A stretch of 64,000 nt of DNA from Leptospira selangorensis. Its GTDB lineage: Bacteria > Spirochaetota > Leptospiria > Leptospirales > Leptospiraceae. The stretch is taken from contig NZ_RQES01000001.1 of the NCBI RefSeq assembly GCF_004769405.1, positions 1-64,000 of the forward strand, given 5' to 3'. The translations under genes were made by a program, and so were the position numbers. This document shows, piece after piece, positions 53,245 to 63,187 of this stretch. Each line of letters begins with the position of its first letter. Position 1 is the first letter of the stretch. The notes under the pieces were generated by a model. That model had not been told where the DNA came from. It saw only the letters and a program-made list of their open reading frames with translations, and made no database searches.

Positions 53245-54189
53245 TCAAATTTCTCGCCAATATGGGCTAACTTCTGAGAGGGAGTTCCTTCCCAAAAGTA
53301 CCATTAGAAGACGATCCAATCCGATCGAAATTCCAGAACATTCTGGAATGCCTCTTTCTAATGCTTGAAGGAACTCCTCGTGAACTGGAAAAACTTCCTT
53401 CCCTAACTTTCTTCTCAATGCTTGCTCTTTTTCAAAACGAGCTCTCTGTTCTATCGGGTCCAAAAGTTCGTAAAATGCGTTAGCTAATTCTATTTTTCCA
53501 AAATACAATTCGAACCTTTTTGCTGCTCCGTTTTCAATTCGAGAAAGAGCCGCCATTTCTGGAGGGTAATCATAGATGAATTGAAATTCCGTAGCGAAGT
53601 TTGGCTCTAACAAGTTTAAGAATATTAAAAAAAAGCAGTCCTCATATTCCATGGAATTCAATGGGAGATTTGTGAGAGATAGTTCTGCGATCTTTTGTTC
53701 TAAGGAGCTTCTATCCCAATCTATGTTTGCCCAATTGGAGAGGAGTTCCTTCACAGATTTTCTCTGAAATGATTTTTCCAGAAGCGGAAGGCTAAGCTTA
53801 TTGGAAATCCATCGAATCAATTCTTCAAGAAGATCCATTGCCTGGTGCAAATCGATACCAGTTTGGTAAAATTCCAGCATAAGGAACTCGGCAGTATGGT
53901 AGGAACTCCCCTTCTCCCCTGAACGAAACGTATGTGCAATCTCGTATACCTTTTCTGCACCTAAAGATAAAGCCTGCTTGAGAGAATATTCAGGAGAAGT
54001 AATCAGATATCCTTTCTCTGCCCCCGAAGGAGATCCTACCATAAATGGATCCAAATACGGCTCCATCCCTGGGATTTTTTTCAACGATGGAGTATCAACC
54101 TCGAGGAATCCTTTTTCATAAAAAAAAGTTCTCGTAGCATGTAAAAATCTGGATCGAAATGACAATATCTCTAAGTTATTCAGCTTCAT
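53245..54189 (-). CDS. epmA: EF-P-(R)-beta-lysine ligase
   Basis: A 314-residue protein that is a class II lysyl-tRNA-synthetase catalytic core without the anticodon domain (GenX/PoxA type). Motif 1 is FLEVDTPSL, motif 2 is the HTFRSG...HTAEFLMLEFY region, and motif 3 is GISIGLDRLLMVLLG. EpmA attaches (R)-beta-lysine to the EF-P tip lysine. Both efp (16955-17521) and epmB (19267-20376) are in the window but 33 kb or more away. Four copies of the GGAACTCC core lie inside this gene in several frames. Confidence 0.93.
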   Translation of the reverse strand: MKLNNLEILSFRSRFLHATRTFFYEKGFLEVDTPSLKKIPGMEPYLDPFMVGSPSGAEKGYLITSPEYSLKQALSLGAEKVYEIAHTFRSGEKGSSYHTAEFLMLEFYQTGIDLHQAMDLLEELIRWISNKLSLPLLEKSFQRKSVKELLSNWANIDWDRSSLEQKIAELSLTNLPLNSMEYEDCFFLIFLNLLEPNFATEFQFIYDYPPEMAALSRIENGAAKRFELYFGKIELANAFYELLDPIEQRARFEKEQALRRKLGKEVFPVHEEFLQALERGIPECSGISIGLDRLLMVLLGRNSLSEVSPYWREI

Positions 54190-54244
54190 CTTTGGATATG
54201 AACGCTCAAAATGGCAAACTAATCCTTTAGAAAGGGAAACTACT

Positions 54245-54571
54245 GTGGAGTATAGTCGAAAATACAGTTACTTTGAAATAAGAAAAAAGGCCAAGGCTGT
54301 AGAAATTGAACCTCTTCTTTCTGAAATAAACGATCAAGTCTTGGGAGAATTAAACTCTGTTTTAGCGATGGCCTTCTATGAAACAAATCGGCATGTAAAA
54401 TTGGAAATATCGAAATTCGAGACTTTGCCATTCCCAGTAATAGAAAAATTAATCAAATATGCCTTGGATCTGCGTGAAAAGAACCGAGTGTTAATTCTTT
54501 CCAAACCGAGACCTCCGATCCGAAAATACATTAAAACCTTCTCTTTAGAAGAATTAATTCTGATCCTCTGA
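54245..54571 (+). CDS. STAS-like small protein (uncertain)
   Basis: A 108-residue product starting at GTG. The pattern of a central strand (VKLEISKFETL), a helix with FPVIEKLIKYALDLREK and a following strand VLILSKPRPPIRKYI resembles STAS anti-sigma-antagonist folds, though the phospho-acceptor Ser motif is unclear. It lies divergent from epmA and its end overlaps the convergent DUF4279 gene by 18 bases. Family assignment is tentative. Confidence 0.6.
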   Translation: MEYSRKYSYFEIRKKAKAVEIEPLLSEINDQVLGELNSVLAMAFYETNRHVKLEISKFETLPFPVIEKLIKYALDLREKNRVLILSKPRPPIRKYIKTFSLEELILIL

Positions 54572-54994
54572 CCTTCTCCTTCTTTCCGGAACATTCCATG
54601 CGTGAAAGGACAATTTTAGTCCAAGATTTCCAAGTAACAAAAGAGTTCTAGCGCTTAGCGCAGTTTCTTCTAAACTACCATTATTGAATTCAATAGAACA
54701 ATAAAGTACGACATTATGTTTTTCGCAAAAACTTTGGAATTCTTTGCGACGGGGGGCTATTTTCTCCAATAATTCTTGAATATGATCTTCTAACGGGGCA
54801 CTCGCGTCTCTTTTCGAGTGAATTTGCCATAAAGAAGAAGTAACCGATTTTCCAGAGATGGCAGGAACTCCTTTATTCACCGATAAGTCAGGTCGAATTC
54901 CAAGAGTCCTGGTTACTTCGTGAACATCCAATCCAGGCTCCGAAACTGCAATAAGAGCCCAACTCCGAGGAAAGGAAGGATTGCCGTATTTCAT
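54554..54994 (-). CDS. DUF4279 family protein
   Basis: A 146-residue protein that fits DUF4279: SWALIAVSEPGLDVHEVTRTLGI at the start, SLWQIHSKRDAS in the middle, and GLKLSFHAWNVPE near the end. The family has no assigned reaction and often occurs in immunity-protein or toxin-neighbour contexts. It overlaps the plus-strand STAS-like gene's 3' end. Confidence 0.8.
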   Translation of the reverse strand: MKYGNPSFPRSWALIAVSEPGLDVHEVTRTLGIRPDLSVNKGVPAISGKSVTSSLWQIHSKRDASAPLEDHIQELLEKIAPRRKEFQSFCEKHNVVLYCSIEFNNGSLEETALSARTLLLLGNLGLKLSFHAWNVPERRRRSEDQN

Positions 54995-55220
54995 AAATTG
55001 CCCAAAGCCAGATTTTTCACATTAAGAAATAAGAATTCTCCGGAAATACCATTAGAGATAAACAGCAAAACCTTCAAAAACGCCAAACATATCGCATTTT
55101 TCGAATTTTTGTTTTCCAATCAATACATTTAAAATCCTATTTTTTGCTATGTTACAATTTTGGTGGGAATAATATGTTGTAATGAGGTTAAATTTAACAT
55201 CCAATACACCTGAGGCGCTT

Positions 55221-55946
55221 ATGAAGAATATTCTGGTAATTGAAGATGATCCGGACATCGGGAATTTAATACGAAAGTCATTGGATTCAGCTCATTACCG
55301 AACCACAATTCAAACTTCTGGCGAAGAGGGCCTTAAATACTATAAGGCAAACCACCCCGACCTCTTAATTTTAGATCTTTCCTTACCGGATATTGACGGA
55401 ATGGATGTATGTCGAACAGTCCGAAGATCTGACGAGAATACACCGATTTTTATCGTTACCGCTCGAAATGAAGAAATAGATCGAATCATGGGCCTCGAGT
55501 TAGGTGCAGATGATTATATCACAAAGCCTTTCTCCGTTAGAGAATTGAAAACCAGAGTAGATGTGTTCTTCCGCAGATGGGATAAAAAAGCGGGTATTAA
55601 ACCAAACATAGGAAGCGGTGGAGAAATTATCAGAGGATCTTTAAAAATCGATCCAGTTCGACGCAGGGTCACTTTGAAAGATCAGGTAATCAATATTTCT
55701 CGGAAAGAATTTGATATTCTACAGCTAATGGCAACTTCTCCTGGAAAAGTATTCTCAAGAGAAATGATCTTAGAAGCGGTTTGGGGAATGGAATGGGATG
55801 GATTTGAAAGAATGATCGACTCCCATATCAAGAGAATTCGCTCAAAGTTGGAAAAGAATTCAGCTCAACCTGAGTGGATTGAAACAATTTGGGGGATTGG
55901 TTATAGATTTACTGATAATTACGAGGGGATTGTAATTATAGATTAA
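55221..55946 (+). CDS. OmpR-family response regulator
   Basis: The start is the ATG at 55221, preceded by TGAGG at good spacing; earlier in-frame starts would add an unneeded N-tail. The 241-residue protein has a receiver (EDD acidic pocket, phospho-acceptor Asp in [13 protein letters not shown], Lys in TKPFS) and a winged-helix DNA-binding domain ([31 protein letters not shown]). No partner kinase is adjacent. It could pair with one of the receiver-less kinases in this window. Confidence 0.9.
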   Translation: MKNILVIEDDPDIGNLIRKSLDSAHYRTTIQTSGEEGLKYYKANHPDLLILDLSLPDIDGMDVCRTVRRSDENTPIFIVTARNEEIDRIMGLELGADDYITKPFSVRELKTRVDVFFRRWDKKAGIKPNIGSGGEIIRGSLKIDPVRRRVTLKDQVINISRKEFDILQLMATSPGKVFSREMILEAVWGMEWDGFERMIDSHIKRIRSKLEKNSAQPEWIETIWGIGYRFTDNYEGIVIID

Positions 55947-55973
55947 GTCTTTCATCTTCAACTTAATGAAAGT

Positions 55974-55999
55974 CCGTTCTTAAACTATCTTAAGGACGG
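55974..55999 (+). terminator. Hairpin after the response regulator
   Basis: CCGTTCTTAA (55974-55983) and TTAAGGACGG (55990-55999) pair over ten bases with one G-U wobble. No clear T-run follows, so it is a moderate terminator candidate. Confidence 0.4.
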
Positions 56000-56102
56000 G
56001 CTCCTAAGGAGTTCCTTCCCAAAATAAATTCCATCGTTCAAATAAATCGCAATTTCTGCAAAAAATTCACTCCCTTTTTTCATTCCGAGACCCGTCTCTC
56101 AT

Positions 56103-56651
56103 ATGGAAAAAATAAAACCCACCTACCACCGCTCCTTCTCCCAAAACATAGCTTTAGGAAATATAATTAAGAAAAAACGTAATGTCTCTACCCTTCTTAT
56201 TCCCCCGCACTTGGCAAAATATGTTCATAAACACGGCATCAACAACCTACTAAGAAAGACTCTCTCAAACCGGCGAAGAAGTTTTCATTCAAATAAACGT
56301 ATTAATTCTGAATCAATATACACGAAATATCAAAACACTATAGGAAAATCGAAGGAGAATAGATATATAAAGTTCAACTTCAGACCAAGATCAGAAGATT
56401 GGACTCAACTTAGAAGTCTTGCCATTAGTCACGGAATTTCAATGTGTTATTTATTTGTGTTATTATTGGAAGAATATAAATCCGAAGGCTTTTCAAATTC
56501 AGAAAAAATAATTTGGCAGGTAAAAGCAGCAATACATGCAAATTTTGATTCAAAGATCTTCTTTCGAGAACTATGGATCTTAGAATACCAACTATCTAAA
56601 TCTGACTTTAAAACGAAAAGAAAAAGTCCTCATGGACCAAAAATCGCCTAA
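56103..56651 (+). CDS. DUF1564 family protein
   Basis: This 182-residue basic protein matches DUF1564, a family I know only from Leptospira: VSTLLIPPHLAKYVHKHG in the first half and LRSLAISHGISMCYLFVLLLEEY in the second. The function is unknown. These genes often sit in variable regions. It is AT-rich and Asn/Lys/Ser-rich compared with its neighbours, which hints at acquired DNA. Confidence 0.82.
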   Translation: MEKIKPTYHRSFSQNIALGNIIKKKRNVSTLLIPPHLAKYVHKHGINNLLRKTLSNRRRSFHSNKRINSESIYTKYQNTIGKSKENRYIKFNFRPRSEDWTQLRSLAISHGISMCYLFVLLLEEYKSEGFSNSEKIIWQVKAAIHANFDSKIFFRELWILEYQLSKSDFKTKRKSPHGPKIA

Positions 56652-56674
56652 AGATTCAGAGTATTGCTAATATA

Positions 56675-56980
56675 TTAGAGATTACTAAAGAGATTTTCGG
56701 CAGAAATAGCAAATTGCAAATCAAAGCTGGACAATCCCTTTAGACTATGGGTATATAGTTCCACTCTCACAGAACTATACGAAAAAAGGATTTCCGGGTG
56801 GTGATCCATTTCATTAGCCAGGTTTGCTAAAACAGTTATTACTTTTATTCCATCTAGGTATTGAGATAATTTATATACTCTAGCAATTTTTGGAACTACG
56901 TCTATAGTTAGCACTTCCCAAGTGGCTGGGAGTTCCTTCCTAATTTGCTCGATTGAAAGCGGAACCGGAGAATTGCCCAT
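56675..56980 (-). CDS. Pterin-4a-carbinolamine dehydratase-like protein
   Basis: A 101-residue protein of the PCD/DCoH fold. It has the MDHHPEI segment and a THSLKGLSSFD region in place of THDxGGLTxxD. The second and third catalytic His positions appear kept in DHHPE and TH. It recycles tetrahydrobiopterin-type cofactors in aromatic hydroxylation. No hydroxylase is nearby. Confidence 0.82.
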   Translation of the reverse strand: MGNSPVPLSIEQIRKELPATWEVLTIDVVPKIARVYKLSQYLDGIKVITVLANLANEMDHHPEILFSYSSVRVELYTHSLKGLSSFDLQFAISAENLFSNL

Positions 56981-56992
56981 GAAAGTTTAAAA

Positions 56993-57406
56993 TTAGAGAA
57001 CTTTTTTCAATGCTTGCTTGATTTTTTCCGCATCGTCGATCGCGCCGTTTGAAAGAGATCCTGCACGTGCCATTAAATTGACGGCCCCGTCCATTCTAGC
57101 TTTTAGCTCTTCGATTTTGTGCAATTGGTCGTTTAGAAAAGCGAGTTTAGATTCTATCTCCATTTCCTTTCTTTCAAGAAGAAGTTTATAGTTTTCTAAC
57201 TCTTGGATTTTCTTGCGGGTTTTTTTCGCCTCGCTATCCACATCTTTACGATAATATTTCTCTAATTCTTTCTCTGCTTGCGCGTGACGATCAGCTTCTG
57301 CCTTAAATTCTCGCTTCAAATGTTTCAGAGCTTGGCGATATGCCCTATTGTATATTCTTTGTCTTTGAGTTCTTCTTATCTTAGCTATTTTAGATAATAA
57401 ATTCAT
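56993..57406 (-). CDS. Coiled-coil protein of unknown function
   Basis: A 137-residue protein that is almost entirely Lys/Glu/Ala-rich coiled coil (about residues 30-105), with a basic N-terminus (RRTQRQRIYNRAYRQALKHL). No signal peptide or membrane helix. I recognise no family. It follows the PCD-like gene's start region, 12 bases apart on the same strand. Confidence 0.65.
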   Translation of the reverse strand: MNLLSKIAKIRRTQRQRIYNRAYRQALKHLKREFKAEADRHAQAEKELEKYYRKDVDSEAKKTRKKIQELENYKLLLERKEMEIESKLAFLNDQLHKIEELKARMDGAVNLMARAGSLSNGAIDDAEKIKQALKKVL

Positions 57407-57611
57407 GTGCCATCCCCTTTTTACTTTGCATCGACCGGAATGGTTTTCGCTTCAATTTCTATCCGTTTGCCGGTTAGACCTAATATATCGACTTATTTAT
57501 CCCTACGGTCAAATTTAAAGTCCTTAATTTTTACGATTGAATGATTCCAAGATGTAAAATTCTTGAAATTGATTAGCTATACTAACATAAAAGTATCTGG
57601 AGGGCGTTCTT

Positions 57612-57890
57612 ATGTCTAAAGGTGATAATCTAAGCGAAGAACTCCAAATTTTAAAAGATAAGGCCAAGAAAATTACAGGTAAGGCCCGGGAGGAATACTT
57701 GGAACACGTATCTGATCTAAAGGAAAAATTAAAACAAGTTACTGGTGAAACCAGCGAAAAGGCCAAACAAATCATCGATCAAACAGGAATTTATATCAAG
57801 GAAAATCCGCAAAAAGCAACTTTGATCGGACTAGGAGTCGGAGTCGGGATAGGCGTGATAATAGGAATGCTTATCGGTCGTAGAAAATAA
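57612..57890 (+). CDS. DUF883/ElaB/YqjD-like small membrane protein
   Basis: A 92-residue protein with an amphipathic Lys/Glu-rich helix and a C-terminal glycine-rich helix ([24 protein letters not shown]) ending GRRK. This matches the DUF883/YtxH group, which anchors to the inner membrane and in E. coli is linked to ribosome association under stress. The next two genes are the usual partners, YqjE-like and a small third protein. GGAGG precedes the ATG. Confidence 0.85.
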   Translation: MSKGDNLSEELQILKDKAKKITGKAREEYLEHVSDLKEKLKQVTGETSEKAKQIIDQTGIYIKENPQKATLIGLGVGVGIGVIIGMLIGRRK

Positions 57891-57905
57891 TACGGAAATT
57901 ACCCA

Positions 57906-58289
57906 TTGGCCGCTAAAAGAACGGATTCAGAAGAAATTCCTTACGGAAATAACGAGAAGCAGGATGGAACTTCGTCTTCAAGTTTCGAGCTGAAGGAACA
58001 CCTGCTCGCTTTCATCAATTCAATCGCAGAGTATTTCGAAACTCTTCTTCTATACGCAAAGAAAATCGCAACGGAAAAGATTGTACTAGGCATCCAGGCA
58101 TATATATTCTTCCGAATTGCTCTTTTCTTCATTAGTTTAAGTGTAATATTCTTTCTCGCCGCCTTTTTCCTCTATTTGCAGAGGCAATTTGCGGGCGATC
58201 CGCTACCTGCGGCCTTAGGAACTGGTGGTCTTTGCTTCTTCATTTCTCTAATAGGCGTTTTCGCTCTTGCTCGAAAACTTAAAGCGTAA
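57906..58289 (+). CDS. YqjE-like holin-superfamily protein
   Basis: A 127-residue protein starting at TTG. Two C-terminal membrane helices (about residues 62-88 and 100-122) match the phage holin 3.6/YqjE family found with DUF883 proteins. The N-terminal half is charged and cytoplasmic. It is 15 bases after the DUF883 gene and almost abuts the next, so the three form an operon. Confidence 0.82.
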   Translation: MAAKRTDSEEIPYGNNEKQDGTSSSSFELKEHLLAFINSIAEYFETLLLYAKKIATEKIVLGIQAYIFFRIALFFISLSVIFFLAAFFLYLQRQFAGDPLPAALGTGGLCFFISLIGVFALARKLKA

Positions 58290-58312
58290 GAGTGGAAGGA
58301 ACTCCCGCCAAT

Positions 58313-58585
58313 ATGAGCAAGGCTAAGACTAAAGATAATCGAATCTTCTCCCTGAATCCTCTTTCCGGAGAAGACTACACTCCCTGGAAAGACCCGTCCA
58401 AAATGAGCAAGGAAGAACTCCGGCTCTATCTACAGATCAAAAAACTCCAGGTTCGATTGAGTTTCGAGAGATTACAATCTTCCATTAGTTATACAGGAAT
58501 GATCATTGAGGCCTTCCAAAGCCTGGGACTTCAAGATTGGGTCCTAAAATTGCTGAACCAAGAGGCCGAGAACACTTCAGAATAG
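58313..58585 (+). CDS. Third gene of the DUF883-YqjE operon, unknown function
   Basis: A 90-residue charged helical protein (about residues 30-75 form a long helix: EELRLYLQIKKLQVRLSFERL), without a membrane segment. It sits where YqjK would be in gammaproteobacteria, though similarity is not evident. I use the ATG at 58313. A GTG at 58292 would add seven residues and contains the GGAACTCC motif in its first codons. Confidence 0.65.
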   Translation: MSKAKTKDNRIFSLNPLSGEDYTPWKDPSKMSKEELRLYLQIKKLQVRLSFERLQSSISYTGMIIEAFQSLGLQDWVLKLLNQEAENTSE

Positions 58586-58605
58586 TCTGGAGTTCCTACC
58601 AACCC

Positions 58606-60036
58606 TTACTTCACCTCTCTGATCTGGATCGTCTCCACCCGATCAGCACCAGCAATAATATCCGACAAAATTACAACCTGATCTCCATCCTTCACTCGGC
58701 CGCTTGATTTCAAAGTTTCAATCGCCAGCTTGATAGTCTTCTCAGGATCGCTGGAAAAATCGATCCGATACGGAATTACACTTCGTGTCAGCCAAAGTTT
58801 ACGACGAACCGTGGTCATATTCGTAAACGCATAGATAAGCGGAAATCTTGGATGGAAGGAAGCAACATTCAGAGCAGTAGTTCCCCTTCTGGTAATCACA
58901 ATAATAGCAGGAGATTTGATAGAATCCGAAAGCATAGCCGCTGATCGAGCCATTTCTTCCTTCTTGTTGGAAGGAACTCTTTCCAAAACATAACCTAGTC
59001 CCGGTGCCTTCTCCACTCTCTCCGAGATCTTATGGAGCATATCCACACAACGAACTGGGAATTTTCCTGCGGCAGTCTCACCGGATAACATAATTGCATC
59101 CGCTTCTTCAAAAACCGCGTTGGCAACGTCAGTCACTTCTGCGCGAGTAGGAGAAGGATTATTGATCATAGACTCTAAAAGGTGAGTCGCAACGATCACT
59201 CTTTTTCCTTTGATCGCACATTCTCGGATAATAGCACGTTGAATTAGAGGAAGTTCTTCAATAGGAAGTTCCACTCCAAGATCGCCCCTTGCTACCATAA
59301 CACCGTCAGCAGCTTCCACAATTTCTAACATGTTCTTAACGGCTTCTTGGTCTTCAATCTTTGCGATGATATCTGTGTGACCGTTATTTTCCTCGATAAT
59401 CTTACGAAGTTGATGGATATCTTCCGCAGAACGAACAAAAGAAAGAGCAATAAAATCCACATCTTCTTCTAAACCAAAAAGAATATCTTTCTGATCTTTC
59501 TGAGTAATAGAAGGCAAATTAACTCGGATTCCCGGAAGATTTATATGTTTGCGAGAGCCTAATTTCCCACCATCGACAACTTTACATTTCAAAGCAGTCT
59601 CTTGGATCTCTTCTACCACGAGATTGATGAGACCGTTATCTACGGTAACTCTATCCCCAATTTTTAGATCTTTTACGATGTCTCGATAATTTACGAAGAC
59701 GGATTGTTCTTCCGATTCTTCACCAGGAATAATATGAAACGTAAAGGACTCGCCTACTTTTAAGTCCAAATGATCGACTTGCAGATCGCCAGTCCGAATC
59801 TCGGGGCCTTGGGTATCCAATAAGATTGCAATAGGATGTTTTAATACATCTTTATTCAGGGACTTGATGGCTCGAATTATGGATCTATGAAAATCATGAT
59901 TCCCGTGGGACATGTTCAATCTAGCGATATTCATCCCAGCTTCCGCAAGGGATTGGATCATTTTTTTGTCGGCGGTTGCAGGGCCGATCGTGCAGATAAT
60001 TTTAGTTTTTCTGAAATTAACTAATTCATTCTTCAT
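58606..60036 (-). CDS. pyk: Pyruvate kinase
   Basis: A 476-residue pyruvate kinase of normal length. [15 protein letters not shown] at the N-terminus, the catalytic [11 protein letters not shown] with its lysine, and [14 protein letters not shown] and [13 protein letters not shown] are all present. It forms pyruvate and ATP in glycolysis. The C-terminal allosteric domain is present. It is 40 bases downstream of the large unknown gene. Confidence 0.97.
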   Translation of the reverse strand: MKNELVNFRKTKIICTIGPATADKKMIQSLAEAGMNIARLNMSHGNHDFHRSIIRAIKSLNKDVLKHPIAILLDTQGPEIRTGDLQVDHLDLKVGESFTFHIIPGEESEEQSVFVNYRDIVKDLKIGDRVTVDNGLINLVVEEIQETALKCKVVDGGKLGSRKHINLPGIRVNLPSITQKDQKDILFGLEEDVDFIALSFVRSAEDIHQLRKIIEENNGHTDIIAKIEDQEAVKNMLEIVEAADGVMVARGDLGVELPIEELPLIQRAIIRECAIKGKRVIVATHLLESMINNPSPTRAEVTDVANAVFEEADAIMLSGETAAGKFPVRCVDMLHKISERVEKAPGLGYVLERVPSNKKEEMARSAAMLSDSIKSPAIIVITRRGTTALNVASFHPRFPLIYAFTNMTTVRRKLWLTRSVIPYRIDFSSDPEKTIKLAIETLKSSGRVKDGDQVVILSDIIAGADRVETIQIREVK

Positions 60037-60076
60037 GTATATTCGGTTTTATTAAAATTGCTCTAATGATCCGAGC

Positions 60077-62047
60077 TCAGATTTTAGGAAGGGTTCTGTT
60101 CAGAAAATCTTCGAAAGAAATATAAAAATCGAACTTTTCCTGTTCAGGCATACCCGCGTTTTTCTGCTCGTCTACGATCCTTTTCGCCTTATCCAGTAAG
60201 GCCTTGCCGTTCTTTTTCAAGAACCTTCTGCTAATAAGGATCGGAAAAGAATACTGCTCTTCCTGGTTTCTAACCATAAAGGAATGGATTTCCTTTTTTG
60301 CATTCTTTTTCAGGAAGTTGATCAGAGTATTTTCATCCATATCTCCGCCTAAAGCCTGTAAGAGATATTCCCTATCCGGAAGTTCGTCTTGGCCCCAAGC
60401 ATGATCTATAACATCTAAAACCGCAGAAAGATTTCGTTTAATTTCGGCCTCTTGTTCAGAGCTAAGTCCTGAACTTCTTGCAGGAGCGTTCGACTCTGAA
60501 TTCGCAACTGCAGCTGCAGCTCTCGCTTTTGCGGTCGCTTCGGCTACTTCTCTGTCTTTTACTCTTCTTTCAGCAAGTTTTACCTTCTCTTCTTGAGCGA
60601 CCTTAGTTCTTGCTTCTAGGATCTTTTTATTCTGCTCGGAAGCAAGCCTTGCTCTAATTTCTTCTGCTTCGAATCTATGAACTACATTATTCCCAAATAG
60701 AGATCTGAAAAATCTGGTGATAAAGGGAAGATATTTAAAAAGAGAAGAATATTCCAATTTTTCAAATTGAGAACTTGCCTCCCGAGACTCCATCATGTCC
60801 CGGATATTCATTTTTGCTAAAACACGGATCTCACTGTCGTTCCCAGTAGCTGCAAAAACTCTTTTTGCGGTTTCAACTGCTCCGTTGATACAATCCTTAT
60901 GAAGAGCGAAAACGTATAGGCCCTTTTTATCCGCAAAATCAGCGCTTAGGATCATATCATGATTGACGATCAAGTTTTTGACTTCTTCTTCGATAGGTTC
61001 TCCGCGGAATCGAAGATAATTCAGATCCACTAATCGATTTGCGGATTTAATATAGTCGAGCAATTCGGAAAGTTTGGCCTTCTTCTCTTCTTTTTCTTTT
61101 TTCTCCTTCTCCTCTTCTTCAAAATGGATCAGAGAAAGAAGTTCCTCAACTGCGGTTTTTTGATCACCGTACGCCGGGCTTAGAAAAGGAAGGACTTGTC
61201 CTGCAATAGCGCGAGTATTCTGAAGATCTTGTTCCGAAAAATTGCCAAGCACACCTATCCTTTGCAATTCCGGGATAATCCTTTCGTTCAGATACTTTTT
61301 ATAAGCATCCAGTCTCGCGATAATCTCATCTTGGACATTATAATAAAAAACGGAACGGTTTCCCGGGCTTAAAGCATTCTCATTCCTATAAAAATATAGA
61401 ATTCGAGAATCCACTAACTTCTTAAGCACAGGTTTCAAATGGATATTGATCGTGGTTTGTTTTAGAACAGGAGTAACATCGAAATTATCCTGAAACAAAT
61501 TCCCGATCTCGGAAGAAGCGTAGGTCTCGCTTAATTTATTATTATCGATACAATCGTAGATCCATTTCTGAAAGCCTTCCTTTCCAGGGAATTGCCTCTT
61601 CTCCTTGACCCATCTTTGAATGGAACTGAAAGAAGTTTGGTTCACTCCATCCACATATCTATGACTAGAACCTGCATCTGTTTGAGAAGGTCTGGCAAAT
61701 ACGGTGATTAATCTTAGGAAAGATGCAATCCTTCCATCGGAAGAATCTCCGGTAGGATTATAATCCACCATACAGATCTTTTTTATAACGGGAGGGTTTT
61801 GGCGAGCGCTCATTTCTCTAAGATAAGCGTTTACCCTTTCCTTATCCAAGGTTAGCTCCCTGGAAAGTTGTTCCGCACTCGGAAGAATTTTATTCGCAAC
61901 GAACTTTTCAGTCCAATCGCCGATGATCAGTACTAATTTATGAATTCCCTTGTACTGGAAATCCCCTCTGGCCTCTAAAGCTTGGGTTAACTGTAAGGCC
62001 GAGTTATAATCCGCTACCTTGAGTTCCGGAGATTGGGGATCCAGCAT
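60077..62047 (-). CDS. Large protein of unknown function with coiled-coil arm
   Basis: A 656-residue cytosolic protein. Residues 1-150 look like winged-helix or helical folds ([31 protein letters not shown] has a helix-turn-helix look). A helical middle follows. From about 480 to 540 lies an Ala/Lys/Glu-rich coiled coil. The last 110 residues form a second folded domain. No catalytic motif seen. It lies between asd and pyk on the same strand, 16 bases from asd. Probably a genus-level conserved protein; DNA binding is possible. Confidence 0.78.
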   Translation of the reverse strand: MLDPQSPELKVADYNSALQLTQALEARGDFQYKGIHKLVLIIGDWTEKFVANKILPSAEQLSRELTLDKERVNAYLREMSARQNPPVIKKICMVDYNPTGDSSDGRIASFLRLITVFARPSQTDAGSSHRYVDGVNQTSFSSIQRWVKEKRQFPGKEGFQKWIYDCIDNNKLSETYASSEIGNLFQDNFDVTPVLKQTTINIHLKPVLKKLVDSRILYFYRNENALSPGNRSVFYYNVQDEIIARLDAYKKYLNERIIPELQRIGVLGNFSEQDLQNTRAIAGQVLPFLSPAYGDQKTAVEELLSLIHFEEEEKEKKEKEEKKAKLSELLDYIKSANRLVDLNYLRFRGEPIEEEVKNLIVNHDMILSADFADKKGLYVFALHKDCINGAVETAKRVFAATGNDSEIRVLAKMNIRDMMESREASSQFEKLEYSSLFKYLPFITRFFRSLFGNNVVHRFEAEEIRARLASEQNKKILEARTKVAQEEKVKLAERRVKDREVAEATAKARAAAAVANSESNAPARSSGLSSEQEAEIKRNLSAVLDVIDHAWGQDELPDREYLLQALGGDMDENTLINFLKKNAKKEIHSFMVRNQEEQYSFPILISRRFLKKNGKALLDKAKRIVDEQKNAGMPEQEKFDFYISFEDFLNRTLPKI

Positions 62048-62063
62048 GAGTCATCCTCTTCGA

Positions 62064-63110
62064 CTAGAGTAGGTTTTTCCGATACATCAATTCCGCGTTT
62101 AAAATCGCGGCACCGGCAGCCCCACGGACCGTATTATGACTTAGGACAACATATTTCCAATCTAAAATCGGATCAGGTCTGAGTCTTCCCACTACGGTAG
62201 TCATACCTTTCCCTGTCTCCAGGTCTAGGCGAGGCTGGGGTCTGTCTTCTTCTTGACGATAAAGAATCGGAAAATCCGGAGCGAGAGGCAACTTTAATTC
62301 TTGAGGCTCGCCTTTAAATGAAGACCAGGCTTCTAAAATTTCGGATTCAGTTGGCTTCTTCTTGAATTTCACAGAAACACAAACTGTATGTCCGTCGAAA
62401 ACCGGAACTCGATTACAATGAGCGGAAATTTTAAAATCCGCATTCACTATCTTTCCACCTTCAGCCTTTCCAAGACATTTCAGAGGCTCGATCTCCGCCT
62501 TATCTTCTTCTCCACCTATAAAAGGAACTACGTTCCCCAAAATATCCATGGTAGGAACTCCCGGATAACCTGCTCCGGAAATCGCCTGCATGGAGAATAA
62601 CATAACGGATTCTATACCGAACTTTTCGTATAGAGGTTTCAGAGAGATGGTCACTCCCATGATCGTACAATTGGAGTTAGTGATGATCTTGCCCGGAGTT
62701 TTTTGGCTGGAAAGCACATCCAAATGATTCGCGTTCACTTCTGCAGAAAGAAGAGGAACATTCTCCACCATTCTATGATTTTTAGAATTGGAAATAATAT
62801 GGATGCCTGCTTGGGCAAAAGAAGTTTCCACCTCTCCTGCAACAGAAGCGTCCAAACCGGAAAACGCCAGTTTCACACCTGGAGTAACCTTAGGGTCCGG
62901 TAACGTGATAATTATGTCACGAGCGTATTTAGGAATATCTCCAGAGATCTTCCAACGCTTCTTCATAACGTCCGCATATGTTTTGCCTGCGCTATTCTCG
63001 GATGCGCATAGATGGGTTACCTGAAAATAAGGATGGTTTTCCAAAAGTTGGATAAACCTTTGCCCGACGGAGCCAGTGGCTCCCAAAACAGCTACGTTAA
63101 TTTTGCTCAT
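62064..63110 (-). CDS. asd: Aspartate-semialdehyde dehydrogenase
   Basis: A 348-residue enzyme. The NADP motif is [14 protein letters not shown], the catalytic cysteine is in NSNCTIMG, and the His region is in [14 protein letters not shown]. Length and motifs fit the archaeal/fungal-type branch of the family. It makes aspartate semialdehyde for lysine, threonine and methionine synthesis, and for diaminopimelate of the cell wall. Confidence 0.95.
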   Translation of the reverse strand: MSKINVAVLGATGSVGQRFIQLLENHPYFQVTHLCASENSAGKTYADVMKKRWKISGDIPKYARDIIITLPDPKVTPGVKLAFSGLDASVAGEVETSFAQAGIHIISNSKNHRMVENVPLLSAEVNANHLDVLSSQKTPGKIITNSNCTIMGVTISLKPLYEKFGIESVMLFSMQAISGAGYPGVPTMDILGNVVPFIGGEEDKAEIEPLKCLGKAEGGKIVNADFKISAHCNRVPVFDGHTVCVSVKFKKKPTESEILEAWSSFKGEPQELKLPLAPDFPILYRQEEDRPQPRLDLETGKGMTTVVGRLRPDPILDWKYVVLSHNTVRGAAGAAILNAELMYRKNLL

Positions 63111-63187
63111 AGAACTTATTTACCGCTCTCAGACTTAAAGTCTGCATTTCATTGTTTTTCTCTATTTTTTTCTAAGACCATGGACTG

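Larger units (their letters stand above)
46032..62561. repeat. Dispersed 12-bp motif G[AT]AGGAACTCC[TC], high density region
   Basis: The 8-bp core GGAACTCC occurs at 46032, 47402, 47722, 53370, 53902, 54864, 58298 and 62554 on the plus strand, and as GGAGTTCC at 47061, 48000, 49735, 51730, 52004, 53281, 53742, 56008, 56929 and 58589. Nearly all extend to the 12-bp consensus. I found only two cores in the first 46 kb (22251 and 30874). They lie inside genes in several frames and between genes, so they are not a protein feature. Confidence 0.7.

Noticed and set aside
53245..54189. Lysyl-tRNA synthetase
   Set aside because: The anticodon-binding domain is absent and the length (314) fits EpmA, not LysS.
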